Source: Mixophyes australis
Lineage: Eukaryota > Chordata > Amphibia > Anura > Limnodynastidae
Reading direction: 5' to 3'
Length of the DNA: 64,000 nt
NCBI GenBank assembly: GCA_036250195.1
Contig: JAVHZZ010000009.1
Span: 95,837,771 to 95,901,770, forward strand
Shown: in pieces, positions 14,724-27,957 of the stretch
Numbering within the stretch: the stretch's first letter is position 1
Layout: the number at the start of each line of letters is the position of its first letter
The notes under the pieces: generated by a model
Told to the model about the DNA's origin: nothing
The model's input: only the letters and a program-made list of their open reading frames with translations
Database searches by the model: none
Translations under genes and position numbers: made by a program

Positions 14724-14917
14724 ACATTGCTCATGTCAGGCTATGTCTAGAACAAACTGCTCTGAAAATCACGCAAGTATCAGGATAATTTATCCTGGTG
14801 CCCCAATGCCTCTGCTCTACAGATGAACAGCGTAGAATCTGTTGGTTATCCACAAACATTGGAATATTGTTCATATGACCTAACGTTTCCAACGGCAGGG
14901 GCACGCATGCAATGGAA

Positions 14918-14971
14918 TCAATAATTCTGAGGCCTGTGCGATATTCGGAGCAGTTTACTCACGTTGTGTTC
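14918..14971 (+). repeat. 54-bp sequence with an inverted partner at 16964-17017
   Basis: Begins TCAATAATTCTGAGGCCTGT and ends CACGTTGTGTTC. Its reverse complement occurs 2 kb away with 52 of 54 positions matching by eye. Translated, both give the same short peptide (SIILRPVRYSEQF...). Origin unknown. Confidence 0.8.
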
Positions 14972-16963
14972 CAACTAGAACAGAGCGACACAATTCTTAC
15001 TAAACGCTCATTAACTGCTCGTCTCAACAAACCCAAAAAGCTGGGTCGTAAAAAGGTGTTGCACGTGGTGCCTAAAAAAAGCAGATATAAGCATGCAACT
15101 AGAGAAAGGTGTACTAATTAGAGGTTAAGGTAATCAATTCCTTGGTGACAGGCCAGCTGTGTCCTCTGAACAAAACATGACAATAAGCAAATCAGATATA
15201 CAGCCATATGCACAAGGATGGTGGAAAACTGGAGCACGCACCAAAGAGCAGAGGTCGCGCTTATAAATCAATGCAATTAAGTAATTGAACATTCGATTCA
15301 CATATCAGTTTGCATACTACCGTACATACAGATATAGTCAAATATATAATGTCTTGTTTATAACCTTTTTATAAGATATTTCTATGATAACAATCAACCG
15401 TTTACTGGACAGCATTTAACGCATTGCACTGAAATATGGAAAAAAAAGTGTTGACATCATCAGCTATCAATTGTGTTTGCTTACCCAAATTATCTGTCTG
15501 TGTACACACTTCAACAGGTCTCACTCACGCGATATTATTTTTATTGCAAATTGGCCTGCCTATCTGCGTCTCAAAATACGTAATAATATATATATTTTTT
15601 TTACTTAATTAAAATTGTTGTTGATACTCAGCCATGTTAAAGGAGATATTTCACTTGATTTGCTCATCTGTACATGAGTTCTACTGTTAAAATATAAAAT
15701 GTTGTTGTATTAGGGTTATTTTGTGAAACGGGTACTTTTTCGGATTACTCTGTGGAATAGATCTATTTACACAGATATCAGTATATTAGTCATTGTGATT
15801 ATGTTGTCTAAGCAGAGATATCCATTAGAGTGAAAAGGCAGTTTTCTTTTCCAAGGTCAAATTAATATATGTACTTAATTACAGGCTTTATAATGCAACA
15901 CTATCCAATAAGTGAACTGCAGCTTTCTACAAAATTAGATGTTCTATAAGGAAATCTGAAAGACTATCATAGAATGCTATCTTTTTTTCTGCAGCAGACT
16001 GTGTGTAATAGACTGACACAAAAGGAAAGAAAAAAAGAAAAACCCACTTCTAATGCAGCTAACAGCCTCCCTGCTACAATAATCCATAACTGCTCTATAG
16101 AACAAATGGAAAACACGTTGTCTGTCTGCAAATGTCTAAATTCTGATGTATTTGTCCTCTGGCAAGATATGTTTAAAGAGATGTAATCTTTAGCATCCTT
16201 TTAAAACTGCATCACAATCCAAATACACATAAGATCTTTTATATATTTAGACACCATTATATGCTACAAAAATATTTACCTTTACAAACAAAACCAATGC
16301 TAGCCAGACATGCAGATTTGATATGGTTGTTCTTGACTGTGGACAAACAATGTGATCAAAATATTTTATTTATTTTTTTGCCTAAGGAGAAAAAGAAAAT
16401 ATCACATTGTAATTGTATTGTTATTCTGCTTGTTTGGCAATCTGATTGGCTGATGACCATATTGACAAGTGTGGCATTAACAGCCTGCCATGCTTCTTGG
16501 AGTGCCCTATGATCCGGTCATGTGACCTGACTGGTAATAACCTCATCCGGGCAGTTCTAGTTGTTCTATCAGTTTGGACTACAACATCTGGATACGTATG
16601 GCCACCATAAGTTACACAGTGTCGTTCTTCAGATACAGTATTGCTAGAAACAACCTCTCAGGTGGTGGAGTTACAATTACTACCTCCTTCCCTCTGTACT
16701 ATTCTCTGGAGTATTAATTTAGCTTCTGCTACACAAAACGTGAGAACTGGCATAGCTAATGAGCTACAAGCTATGAGTCCCTAACTAACTGTGGGAACCA
16801 CTGAGACCGTTTTATCTAGAATCTGCAGTGTATCTATGGTGTCCATATTTGGATCATAAAGATATGCAGGTAGCATTGCTTTGCATGTGCCCATGGCTTG
16901 CTGCCTTCTGGTGGATCCCACCAAACAAGATGGATAAAAATAAAGATTGATGATCACTATAAA
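14972..16963. other. Unannotated sequence between the inverted 54-bp pair
   Basis: About 2 kb with no recognisable transposase or gene, mostly AT-rich. If the flanking pair were transposon ends this would be the cargo, but no target duplication is visible outside them. Confidence 0.45.
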
Positions 16964-17017
16964 GAACACAACGTGTGTAAACTGCTCTGAATATCGCACA
17001 GGCCTCAGAATTATTGA
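16964..17017 (-). repeat. 54-bp sequence, inverted partner of 14918-14971
   Basis: On the minus strand it reads the same 54 bp as 14918-14971, with two mismatches. Flanking sequences of the two copies are unrelated. Confidence 0.8.
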
Positions 17018-18687
17018 GACAAGACTGTTCATTGCTAATAGCAAGGGAAACCATAAAGGCAATGACCACTACTTTATACATTCTTGCTCTATCATGCATT
17101 GGCAGTGAAGACATGTGTACACTGTGTATATTATTTCTTAATATAGTTATCATACATCCCTAGGTAGGATACACTGTAGCAACAGATTGCACAGTAATGT
17201 ACCTCTACGCAAGAGACCACAAGCATATTGAAAGCACAGTGTATACCTACTGTATTAAATAAAACATTAAAAAAATAAAATAAAAATCATAGGACAGGAC
17301 AGGGTATTGCTTTTCAAACTAATGGGGGTTATGCTCCAATTTTGCAATTTGACGATAGTTGGAAAAGAAAACATTAGTCTTTTTTAAACTAGGGGAAAAT
17401 TAAAGCCAACCTACATATTGCTTTAATTTATTGCCTTGTTGTTGCCCTGTGCTAAGACAACAGCATTGCTGTGCTCTCTAAGTTGGAACCATTTAACCAT
17501 TTGCATCCAGAAATCAACTTTACATCATATCCAAGGGCACGAAAATAAGCAACTCTGCCTGCTGGCATAATTACATTGCTAAAATACATAGTAGGAAGCC
17601 TAAAAAGGAAAGGTAATGTAGCAATGTATTTATTAAATGTTCCATGAAAGCATGTATAATGTCAAAATATAATAAACTCTACGTGGTAGAAAATAAAAGT
17701 GGTTTTAAAAAGGTGTGTTTAACTGGTTTGGAAGAAAAAAGGACAAAGAGCACTGCATTTGTCTTTGTGAAAGAATAACATGTTATCAGCATAACGCTAC
17801 AACACAAACATAGAAAACAAAACTCGATTTGGTTCTCCAGGAGACTTAGCCTAAATAATAAAATATTATTTTTGGGGATTCAAAAATGTTTTTAAAAAGT
17901 ATACACCAAGAGCAAATCAAATATCCAACATGTTTAACATTCTGATTTATAGATTTATTCAGGGTTTTCTCGTACTGTAAGGCCGATATAGAAATGTATA
18001 ATAACACACACAAATATACACACATACATTTATTTATTTATTTTACACACGCACACATACACACAATTTTTTCCCATTACATTTTTTTACCTCAGGCTAT
18101 GAAACCTACATTTTGCGTTATATTTAAACGAACGGTCTCTCTCCAGACATCAGATCAATCAGCCAGAGAAACACACCTGACCGCTGGGGTTATCAACACA
18201 GATCTCTGTTACAAAGAAAGAGAGGCTCCAGGAAATAATGACTGACACCATTCAATCATTTCTAGCCATTGTGTCACTGCTGACATTCAGTGTGTCAGCT
18301 CACAACACTCAAAATCAAACACGTACAGCGCTGTTCAAAATTAGTATAAGCACCATGATGGTAGGAAAGGGAGATACGTTTTTATAGCACTTTTATTGGT
18401 CCCGTGTATTCACATTCTCTGTGCATTAGCAAAGTATTTATAAAAAAAAAATAATAAGACTGCTAGTGATTCTTCACCCTAATCCTGATTAACAAACACA
18501 GTTAGTGTACATGTTTAAAACACACATATATCTGACACTCTAAATCATTGCTCTTAGTGTTTCCATACCATAGGCATTTTTACTTGCGTTGTGTTTCGTT
18601 GAGGTTTTTCAAGGTGGTACTTGTTCCATTTCTAGGCATTTCAAGACACTGCATACAAACACTAGTAAAAACACCTACAAATACCAA
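17018..18687. other. Unannotated AT-rich sequence
   Basis: No gene recognised. CA-rich low-complexity sequence lies at about 18004-18065. Confidence 0.5.
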
Positions 18688-18789
18688 TCATCATTTATTT
18701 ATATAGCGCAATTCCACAGCGCTGTACAGAGGATATTTTTCATTCACATCAGTCTCTGCCCCATTGGAGCTTACAGTCTAAATTCCCTA

Positions 18790-18820
<31 letters not shown>

Positions 18821-19195
18821 GGGGTATATTTACTAAACTGCGGGTTTGAAAAAGTGGAGATGTTACCTATAGCAACCAATCAGATTCTAGCTGCCATTTC
18901 TTTAGTACATTCTACAAAATGATAGCTAGAATCTGACTGGTTGCTATAGTCACCATCTCTACTATTTCAAACCCGCAGTTTAGTAAATACACCCCTAGGA
19001 GTAATTTGATAGCAGTCAATTAATCTACTAGTATGTTTTTTAATTGTGGGAGAGAACCGGAGCACACAGAGGAAACCCACGCAAACACAGGGAGAACATA
19101 CAAACCACACACAGATAAGGCCATGTTTGGGAATTGAACTCATAACCCAGAGGCAGAAATGCTAACCACTAAACTAAACCACCGTGCAGCCCACC
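18688..19195 (-). mobile_element. SINE-like retroposon copy split by a family C MITE
   Basis: Blocks TATTTATATAGCGCAATTCC, CAGCGCTGTACAGAG and TGGAGCTTACAGTCTAAATT lie left of the insert, with an expanded (CA)n at 18791-18817. TAATTTGATAGCAGTCAATT, GGAAACCCACGCAAACACAG and AATTGAACTCATAACCCAGA lie to the right. The insert is at 18820-18995. Confidence 0.75.
18820..18995. mobile_element. Palindromic MITE, family C, inside a SINE
   Basis: Ends GGGGGTATATTTACTAAACTG and CAGTTTAGTAAATACACCCC are inverted. TA flanks both sides (18818-18819 and 18996-18997), and comparison with other SINE copies shows the site was ACTAGGGTCAATTT before insertion. This dates the MITE after the SINE and fixes a TA duplication, as for Tc1/mariner. 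Confidence 0.85.
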
Positions 19196-19229
19196 AATAA
19201 ATAGACACATCAAATCCTAATCGAATATA

Positions 19230-19572
19230 GGGCCTGAGTCATTCAGGAGAGCAAAGCAAAAAAAAAAAAACACATAAAAAAACAAAAGGAATAAGTTTGA
19301 TCCTGGACAAAGCATGTTACAATGCAAGTGGTGCAAATTAGTTTATTATTTTGCACACAAGTCAAATATTGGCTGTTTTGTGATTTGGAAAACACATACA
19401 TGATAGCTTTATTTTTACACTGAAATTTAAAGTTGATCTAGGACATGCTCTACCCCAACTATAAACTTGTCCCCACATTTTAAATTTACCTCCTCCTCCA
19501 ATGCAACATGGTTTTGCCCAGCTGCAAAGTTACTCCTTTTTGATGCTTTGCTCTCCTTAATGACTCAGGCCC
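19230..19572. mobile_element. Palindromic DNA transposon, family A, complete copy
   Basis: Ends GGGCCTGAGTCATTCAGGAG and CTCCTTAATGACTCAGGCCC are inverted. Both sides carry ATA (19227-19229 and 19573-19575). This suggests a PIF/Harbinger-type non-autonomous element of 343 bp. Non-coding. Confidence 0.75.
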
Positions 19573-21289
19573 ATAGGATACATGCATTTTTCCAAACATA
19601 AAAAAAAAAGAACCCCCCCCCCCCTCCCCTCACAACAGCGGATACCTGCCCCTTTACATACACACGCCCATGTGCACATTGTATTTTATTATGTGTGACT
19701 CTTGGCATCAATGGGTTGAAAAGTTATTAATGCACCAGCAGACACACCAATACGTTGTGACCACTGCCTTTTTATTTTGCACTTTTGGGGAAATATGGCC
19801 AGAACAGGAATTCCAAAAGCAGGCATTGGCATCTGCTAAAGCTGTACGTGCCAGCCATAGTGACATAGTTAATCTACCAGCTTGAAAAAAAATAAAAACT
19901 TAAATATTTTCCACATTAATACACTACAAAACATTTTCATTTTTTTTTTCTTTCCAAATCATGCTCATTTTTTTACAACTGAATATATAGTACAAAACGT
20001 CTGCCTTACAGATAAAAAGAAACACTTGAAACTTACAGATGATTGGTGCTACCTAGGTTACCTTTCAATGGCATTAAATCTAGTACATTATTAAGAGAGG
20101 TGTATGATGGGAATTGGTTTATTGTGCTGATCCATAGTAACCAACTTCTGTGTGTCCATCATTTATCTCCCGAGCCAGTGACATATGGGTCTGTCTATTC
20201 ACACTCTCAGCATTCTGTCTGCTCCAACAAACACTCTGCCTTTTTCTGCTTGGATAAGGAGATTTTTTTGTTACATCCATTATGTGTGTATCAACATTTA
20301 TGGCAGCAAGATAATTGCCCGAGAGCTCAGGGGAATAAAAGCTCCCTCTTTATAACATAAGCCCCCTCAAAAAAGAAAAATCAATATTAATATGAATTAC
20401 TCTGGAAACCCAGCTCTGGTTTAGCTAAAGCTACAAAACACAGCAGAACAAAGGTAATGTAGGACAATACATTCCTGATACATATTGATATAAAGCAACT
20501 AGAATCATTTTGTAACGGGATGGACTTGCTTAAAGGGCTCAAAGGAATTCCCTTGTTATGATGTTGGTTCTGCATGAACTCCAGCTTGCTGTGAGGAGTT
20601 TTACAAGAGATGCCTTATTGTAAGTTATTTAACCGTGTTACCGATACCCAGGAGACATAAACCTGCTGCCATCACCTTTAAATGAGACATTGTGGACAGC
20701 AGTTATGACCTTGTTCCTACTTACTGAAGGCTGGGTCCTCTGACCCAGCTCACTACAGCCTTGATAACCATAACTAAGTCATTTTCTATAGACAGGAAGG
20801 AACATACAACTTAAACACTTGAGTCACATAAACTGCACTCCCTAGCCTCCCTCAAGCCATGCAGTACAAGATTATATCAAACAAGATTACAATTCAGAAT
20901 TATTGCCTGTTAAATTGGGGGAAAGGGATTTGTGTTCCTATGTGGCAGACATCAGACTGGAGAAAATCATTATACTCTAGTCTCCCTAATCTCAGAATTT
21001 GTCAATGATCTGTATTAAAAGCTTTATCAAATACTACTACATAGAACATCATCAATCACAGAGGCGGACAGGCCACTGCCCCTCAATATCAGCACAATTA
21101 ACATGTAGATGATCTGATTGGCTACAGGATGTTCTATTCCCACCCACAAATGGTGGACATTGCACATAAGCAGGAAATAAAGATTGCGTACATTAATGCT
21201 TAAACCCTATTTAAAACACACTCTTAAAATGAGAGATTAATCCTCACCAAGGCTCCACACTCATTGGTGTAAGTTTTTCTTTAGCGAAA

Positions 21290-21291
<2 letters not shown>
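19573..21291. other. Unannotated sequence
   Basis: No gene or bounded element recognised. A C run lies at 19613-19624. Confidence 0.5.

Positions 21292-21332
<41 letters not shown>
21292..21332. repeat. (AT)n microsatellite
   Basis: Uninterrupted AT dinucleotides, followed by a short ACACAC stretch. Confidence 0.95.
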
Positions 21333-21339
<7 letters not shown>

Positions 21340-22596
21340 CACAAGTACATATATATAAAGATCTGTTCTGGTAAGGATAAGCTGTTGTGCTTGTTCACCA
21401 CCAGTAAGAACACACACAAAAGAAAAAAATATAAGTGGCGTTCCAAAATCACAACGCGAGTAAAAAAAATGTCAGTGGGTATGGGGACCATAGAAAAAAT
21501 AGCTTCTAGTGTCGAACATGTTTACGTAGGTTTTAATAGTGTTTAAGACATTAGTAAAGTGCATTTTAAGACGCCAGTATGAACCTTTGAGAAATTGTTG
21601 GGAGGGGGACATGTCAATATCTCCTTATATGTCCAAATATGGATCCAGAAGGGCTGGTTACAAAGGCTGGCTGGCACAGATACAGACAAATATGTAGAGC
21701 CAACTCTCCAGCCTGCAAACATCTGTTTTGTTCTTATTACAATTCATCAATGCAAGACTTGGAAAAACAATATATATCCCTTATCACTTAAAAAATAAAT
21801 AACATACAACAAAATTAATAGAGAAACATTATGAAATGTGCTCCCTTTGGCCAGACTGAAGTCTCTCATGAGCTTTAGGGAGAAGCCAGATTTCTATGTT
21901 GTCTATGGAATACTAAACGTTTGAGTTGAATACCCTCCAAGAAAATAACGCAAGATGTATGCTGCAAAATATCTATTTACTATTTGCTGCCTCGAATTAC
22001 AGCAAACACTGGTTAATTAAAGTTAGTACAATTGGGTTAGGTTTTCCAGGTACATACTTTTCCAGGAGAATAGTATGTTGGACAGCCTAACACTAGTGCA
22101 TCATTCACATGGATTCCAGCTTCAATTTGCTGTCCTGTCTGTCACATACAAAATAGCTAGTGCAGTGGGGAGCAGGGGCAAATCGGTGATATCAAAATCA
22201 GCCCTTTCCTAAAACTAGAAATTAAAAACACCTGGAAAAAATATAAAATATAAACAAAATATAGGAGTCACTGAGAATTGTCAAAAATTAACAGATCATG
22301 TTTTGTTTTGTTTTTTTAACTATAATGGAACATTCGATTTCCCTGAATGTCAAAATTGCTCTGTTCTCAGTAGGTAAGCAGAATTGACTTACAGCGTAAA
22401 ATATAAACAATCTAAGAATAAATATTTGGTATTTTGCCACTACACCAAGACGACACAAAGCCAACGACCAAGGCTCTGGTAGACCCAATTTATTCCCTAG
22501 GTCATTACCTCTTTACAGTAATTCTCTGAGACTTACCTGTTCACAGATTATACACAAAAATAAATATAACACACACTAATATATGTACATATTTCA

Positions 22597-22599
<3 letters not shown>
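21333..22599. other. Unannotated sequence
   Basis: No gene or bounded element recognised. Confidence 0.5.

Positions 22600-22642
<43 letters not shown>
22600..22642. repeat. (CA)n microsatellite
   Basis: About 21 uninterrupted CA dinucleotides. Confidence 0.95.
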
Positions 22643-22645
<3 letters not shown>

Positions 22646-24014
22646 CCTGTTCAACTTTCATACTGCTTTGCTAACAGACAGCCCTGTGAAAATAAGTGGA
22701 CAATTGTTTAAATCTGTGGGTTTGTTTATTTTTTTTTACACATTATGAAATAAAAATCAATCAGTCCTCACCAAGTCCTACACTTTGGAAAGTCTAATCT
22801 CTTACAAAAAGAACACATAACAGATTTTACGTTGCCATTAATCAATAAAAAAATAAGTCCACGTAAGTAAAAGTAAGTACCCCCTTACAGATTCCATATC
22901 ATTAAAGCAGGTAATTTAAACCCTATGCTGCTAATCTACTGCACTCAGTATTTGACCATCAGGAGTGCTACCAACTGCATAGAAGAGTAGCAATTGTGGG
23001 ATGTATTAACTTAGTCACAATTGGCCTCTTTATGTTGTCTTATTTTTTGTTGAATACATAATGATGAAAGTAAAATCTTTTATGTGTTATTTTGCACTTA
23101 AGTAGACTAGAGGATTGTTAGTTATGTTCTGATAGGTAAACATAGGTTTTAAAAGGGGTGTACTGTCTTTGTCACATGACAGTATGTCAGCAAATCCATA
23201 TATTAGTATAAAACCTTCTCTCCTCTGAGTGTAGCGCACCACATTACCCACTTTAAGGGTCATTATTATAGCAGAAAAAGCAGAGGTTTCAGAACAGATG
23301 CAAATCAGTCTAAATTACCTATTTATTCAGCCGTCTGGTAACTTTTATGTTGCTAAAACAAGTATTTTCATGTTTACAGTTTGTTTACCACATTAAACTC
23401 AGTAACCCAGTTAAATGGTCAAAAAGCAATATTTTTTTCAGAAGAAATACTGTGGAATAAAACCAGCATTTAATACTCAGAGCTGGAGAAAAGCTCCAAG
23501 CTGCTAGACGCGTATTTTATGATGCCTTGTTTGTTTTCCACCTCTCAGCAACAGGCCATTTCCTGGTTGAGCTAAAACTCTCTGACGTTCTGGTCTCAAC
23601 CCACACAGCAAATCTTTGTCATGATCGACGTCAGCAGCAGGAAAACAGGACTCTGCTTCGGCTGTGTCTGGAATATCCTTGCCCTTTTTAGTACTTATTT
23701 CACTGAACTTATTAACACTTGCACTGACCCAGGGGATGGAGACACATGTTCTGCAGGCTGTCCTAGACCTAGAGTTTTATCTACAACACAGATGACTTGT
23801 AACTGGCTATAGAGAGGTGCAATGTCAAAGCAAACTACAGTGAGCAATTGCTCAAGAGGTGGTATTGTTTCCTTATGAACAGCTATTGTATCTTTGTTAC
23901 ACATACAGCTTGTGTTGCCTTTTATCTACTGACTTCAATGTTTGCTACAGCTCAGGCCCTTGTGCTAAGCTACACTTTCTAAGATTCTTTACAAGTCACT
24001 GACAGGCCTCCAGC
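22643..24014. other. Unannotated sequence
   Basis: No gene or bounded element recognised. Around 23210-23250 a TATA-like AGTATAAAACC is followed by a pyrimidine-rich stretch; it could be an old LTR or promoter, but nothing else supports this. Confidence 0.45.
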
Positions 24015-24302
24015 TAGCCAATAGTAATGGTGTATTTGTAGCCAATAGTAATGGTGCATTTGTAGCCAATAGTAATGGAGCATTTGTAGCCAATAGTAAT
24101 GGAGCATTTGTAGCCAATAGTAATGGTGCATTTGTAGCCAATAGTAATGGAGCATTTGTAGCCAATAGTAATGGTGCATTTGTAGCCAATAGTAATGGTG
24201 CATTTGTAGCCAATAGTAATGGTGCATTTATAGCCAATAGTAATGGTGCATTTGTAGCCAATACTAATGGTGCATTTGTAGCCAATAGTAATGTAGCATT
24301 TG
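24015..24302. repeat. 24-bp minisatellite, 12 units
   Basis: Unit TAGCCAATAGTAATGG plus TGCATTTG, exactly 12 x 24 bp. Units alternate between GGTGCATTTG and GGAGCATTTG variants. Each unit contains CCAAT. The period is a multiple of three, so long open frames run through it in all minus-strand frames; these are not genes. Confidence 0.97.
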
Positions 24303-24738
24303 ACAACAGCCAGAGAGCATCCTGAGGATACAAGAGTCATTATAGACTTTGCCCTGATAAGAGCAAGTGAAAAGTTGTCCTTCAGTTTGTACATAACTTC
24401 CTGTAGATTTTATTATGTCACATTATCTTTACAGCTGCCTTCTGGGCTTTTCACTTATGTATTCTGTATTTAACTATTTATATAATCAGAAAAAAAAAAT
24501 ATTTTGTTTGCACAACTTTACAACACATTTTGCAGTATCCCAGGGTAAAAAAAAAAGTGAAAACACTTCTCTCTCACCAATCCTAAAGAAACCATCACCC
24601 TATTTCTTTCCTCCCCTTTGCCTAGTAACTACTTTGACAGCTTGTTTGAAACTTTCACTCTCATCTTACTGGAATCAGTTTTCTGCCCCCCAAATTTTAT
24701 TGAAATTGTCCTCACAAAATCAATCAGCAAACTCTAAG

Positions 24739-24934
24739 TGGTAAATGTTATCAAGGTGCGAGTTTTCCTCAGGTTTGAAAAGTGGAGATGTTGCGTATAG
24801 CAACCAATCAGATTCTATCTGTCATTTTGTACAATGTACTAAATAAATGATAGCTAGAATCTGATTGGTTGCTATAGGCAGCATCTCCACTTTTGCAAAC
24901 CCACGGCGAACTCGCAGCTTGTTAAGTTTACCCC
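24739..24934. mobile_element. Palindromic MITE, family C
   Basis: Interior words CAACCAATCAGATTCTATCT and AGCTAGAATCTGATTGGTTG are inverted and identical to the family. The ends have drifted (GTGCGAGTT left, AACTCGCAGC right, then TTTACCCC). TAAG occurs at both outer edges. Confidence 0.7.
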
Positions 24935-27900
24935 TAAGTGTCAGTTCTCCATACTCATCTGCTGCTTTTGACAACATTGATAACCATCTTTCGCCAGCAC
25001 AGCCTTTGCGCCACTGGCAGTCATGAAACAGTTCTCCTCTGGTTCACTTCCTAACTATCCAACTGTTCCTTTAGTGTCTCTACCTCTGGCACACCCTCCC
25101 CCCCCCCCCCCCCCCCCACTCCCACTATCTGTTGGGGTTCCGAAAGTCTCTGCGCCACACTAGGGAGCAAGATGTACACTGAGGTCCTTGCAGAAATGCT
25201 GCTATTGGACTGACAAATACCTAGTTACACCCCTGACTGTAAGCAGAAATGGACTATAATCATAACCCTTAGACATGGGAATCAAAACATTCTTATTTTA
25301 TTAAGCAAAACAAACTCTACAAAAGAAATCTTGGAAACTGGCCTTTCAAAATAATGCCCCTTTAAAAAGATAAGTGTTTTTCCACAAGAACTGCATTTGG
25401 CTTTGTAACGCATCATCAACCTGAAAAAGGTTAACGTTCCACATAGTCACAGTGTACAGAAACACACTCAACAGCTTTTAGCACAGTACAGTCCTATCTC
25501 AAATACATACAAGGGGAAAAAAGAAGCTAAGGAGCCTAAAATATGTCTTTCAAGTAAAAGAAAGAGCAGCCCAATCGCAATTTAATGGCAGAAAAAAAGC
25601 AGATTTGTCTTTCTTTTCCAAAAGAATTAAACCTTAAAAAGGAACTCATGATTGACAGAACAAAAATATAAAAAGATGTGATTGACATCTCCAAATATTA
25701 GAAAGTTAAGTGACGGGAGCGAACATCGATGAACAGAAGGATCCAGATATAGATTATACCTGAACATTAGAAAACTCTAAAGAAATGTTAGGTCACATTA
25801 TGTAACACAGTTAGGTAATATGTGATTCTCTAGCTTTTGTGGAACTACAAATCTCACCATGTCCTACCAACTAGAAGCTGGTCAGGCATGCTGGGAGGCA
25901 CATTTCCACAACAGTTAGCTGTCTAATCCCATTATACACACATGGGGAGCCAAGACCAGACTATATGGCCAAGCAGCCAGGTATATTCTGGTGTCGCTAA
26001 GGCTTAGTGTGGCTGGGAGAGGAGGGTACACAGACACCGATAGTGACCATCTCCCAAATCCAATTATCAACATGTCTGATAATGCACCTACTAGATAGTT
26101 ATCAGGTATCACTGTCCTTTTGGGATATATTGGGCCAAATGCCCAACATTACTGCGTGTGTAACCAGCATTATGTTCTAGGTCTTATTATATTACAAGCA
26201 GTATTTAAAAAAATAAAAATAAATTACAGATAATATATGTTATACACAAACACATATTATAAATAGTTTTCTGAGTAGATAATGATGGGGATTGTTAAAC
26301 ATTAATAGTGCTGTGCATGGTGATCTGCCCAACAGCAGTGTCCCAGGGGACAAAAATAGATATAATTTCTTTATATACTCTTCCTTCAAGTGTAGAATGC
26401 TAAAATGATCGTTGGGCATAAGACAGAGAGAAAGAGCGAGATATATATATATATATATATATAAGTGGCACTTGAGAATACTTGAGAATACTGACCTTGG
26501 GACTTTATGACTTTATAGTAAGTAACGGACAGACTATGGTTTCTAATTGTTCCCAATAGAGGTTTCTACAGCTCACAGTACTCAGTATTTTTACCTTTCT
26601 ATCATACTGCATAAAAAGTCACCTGCAGACAAGTTCATGTCCTCCTACCAAAAACACAGAAAATGATATATTGTCTGGAGAAAAAAAAAAAATCAGTAAT
26701 TCTGCTGAGGAGAGGACTCATTTTTGAAGCATAAAGCTGATTATCTGTTCTTGCTGGCAAAAAGCAGCTGGGCAGTCCGACAAGTTCAAGGCCAATACGG
26801 CTCCCCTTTCATGGAGGCACCATATGTTAAACATCGCACATCAGCAGCTTTGGTGTTATATAATCTCACTCAGAGAAGTACTGAACGGAAGGATGTGAAT
26901 GGAACTGGTGATTGTAACTTCGGGTCTGCATAAATACATGTACTTTCGTTAATCTCTATATGTAGATCAGGTGTTCTCAACTCCAACACTTCAGTTTCCA
27001 TCACAGAACAAACTGTATAATGATATTCCTAACCAATTAGGCCATATGGTAGCACTATCATATTGTTTTTAATGAAAAGGTTTTTCATTTACTTTGAGGG
27101 TTATTAGTCACCAAACCTTCAATGACTATACCAATTATACTCCTACGTTATTCATCTGAACTGTGTGTTAGATGCAAGAGACTTTCTTTTATCTACGGCC
27201 CTAACAAATCCTGATAAAATACACACATGCAAACTAACTTTTTATGTTATGTTTAAAGCCGCAGCGGATTGGTGACTGTTAGAGGAAGTACTTCATTATT
27301 TGGTGGGTTAGGAACAGTCAATGTTTGGGTGACTACTGCTATAACATGGAAGGGAGTAAGACACTGGATAAAACTATTGCAATGTTGACAATGTGCCAAT
27401 TAGATTTTTCTATGTCACAGGTACATGAAAACTTTAAAACCATCATTGATAACACAGTCAAAAAAAACCCCTGTTCAGCTAAAGAACCTAAGCATTCTCT
27501 GGCGTTTATTTAGGGAATACCTCTGACATTCTTACCACACATTTGAACTTTTCAATGTTATTCTAAGCAGGGTTGGAACTAGGGGGTAGGCAGAACAGGC
27601 AGCTGCTTTGGGGTCAGGGATGTTTAGGAGTCCAAGTCCACAGCTGAAAACACTGTTTCTCACTTACTTATACTTATAGGAACAACAATAATACTACAGT
27701 GAGAAAAGCAGCCTACTTTAGCATGCATGGATTTGTTGCAGTAAATACACAATGATTTGATAAAAAGCTTTACAATGCCTCTACATGATGATTTTATGGG
27801 AGAGTTTGGCAACATGTACTTGGAGTGACAATAGACCTATTCTTGACACAGATTTAAAGCTCTGCATTTTATTTTTTGTGACAAGTAACAGGATTTAAAA

Positions 27901-27957
27901 AATAGGGGGATAATGTACCCCCTACATTGTGAGGATACTCCAGATCACATAGACTAT
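24935..27957. other. Unannotated sequence with small palindromes
   Basis: No gene recognised. It contains a C run at 25099-25118, an inverted pair at about 25830-25920 (TTTTGTGGAACTACAAATCT against TTTCCACAACAG), an (AT)n run at 26442-26462, and at 27571 a CAGGGTTGGAACTAGGGG motif resembling one hAT-type end with no matching partner. Confidence 0.5.

Noticed and set aside
14918..17017. 2.1-kb transposon bounded by the inverted 54-bp pair
   Set aside because: No flanking duplication and no transposase or matching termini beyond the 54 bp; kept only as an inverted pair.
24015..24302. Possible CRISPR-like array
   Set aside because: Units are directly adjacent with no unique spacers, and the DNA is eukaryotic.
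23979..24394. Three overlapping minus-strand frames of 82-126 codons
   Set aside because: They are produced by the 24-bp minisatellite (period a multiple of three).
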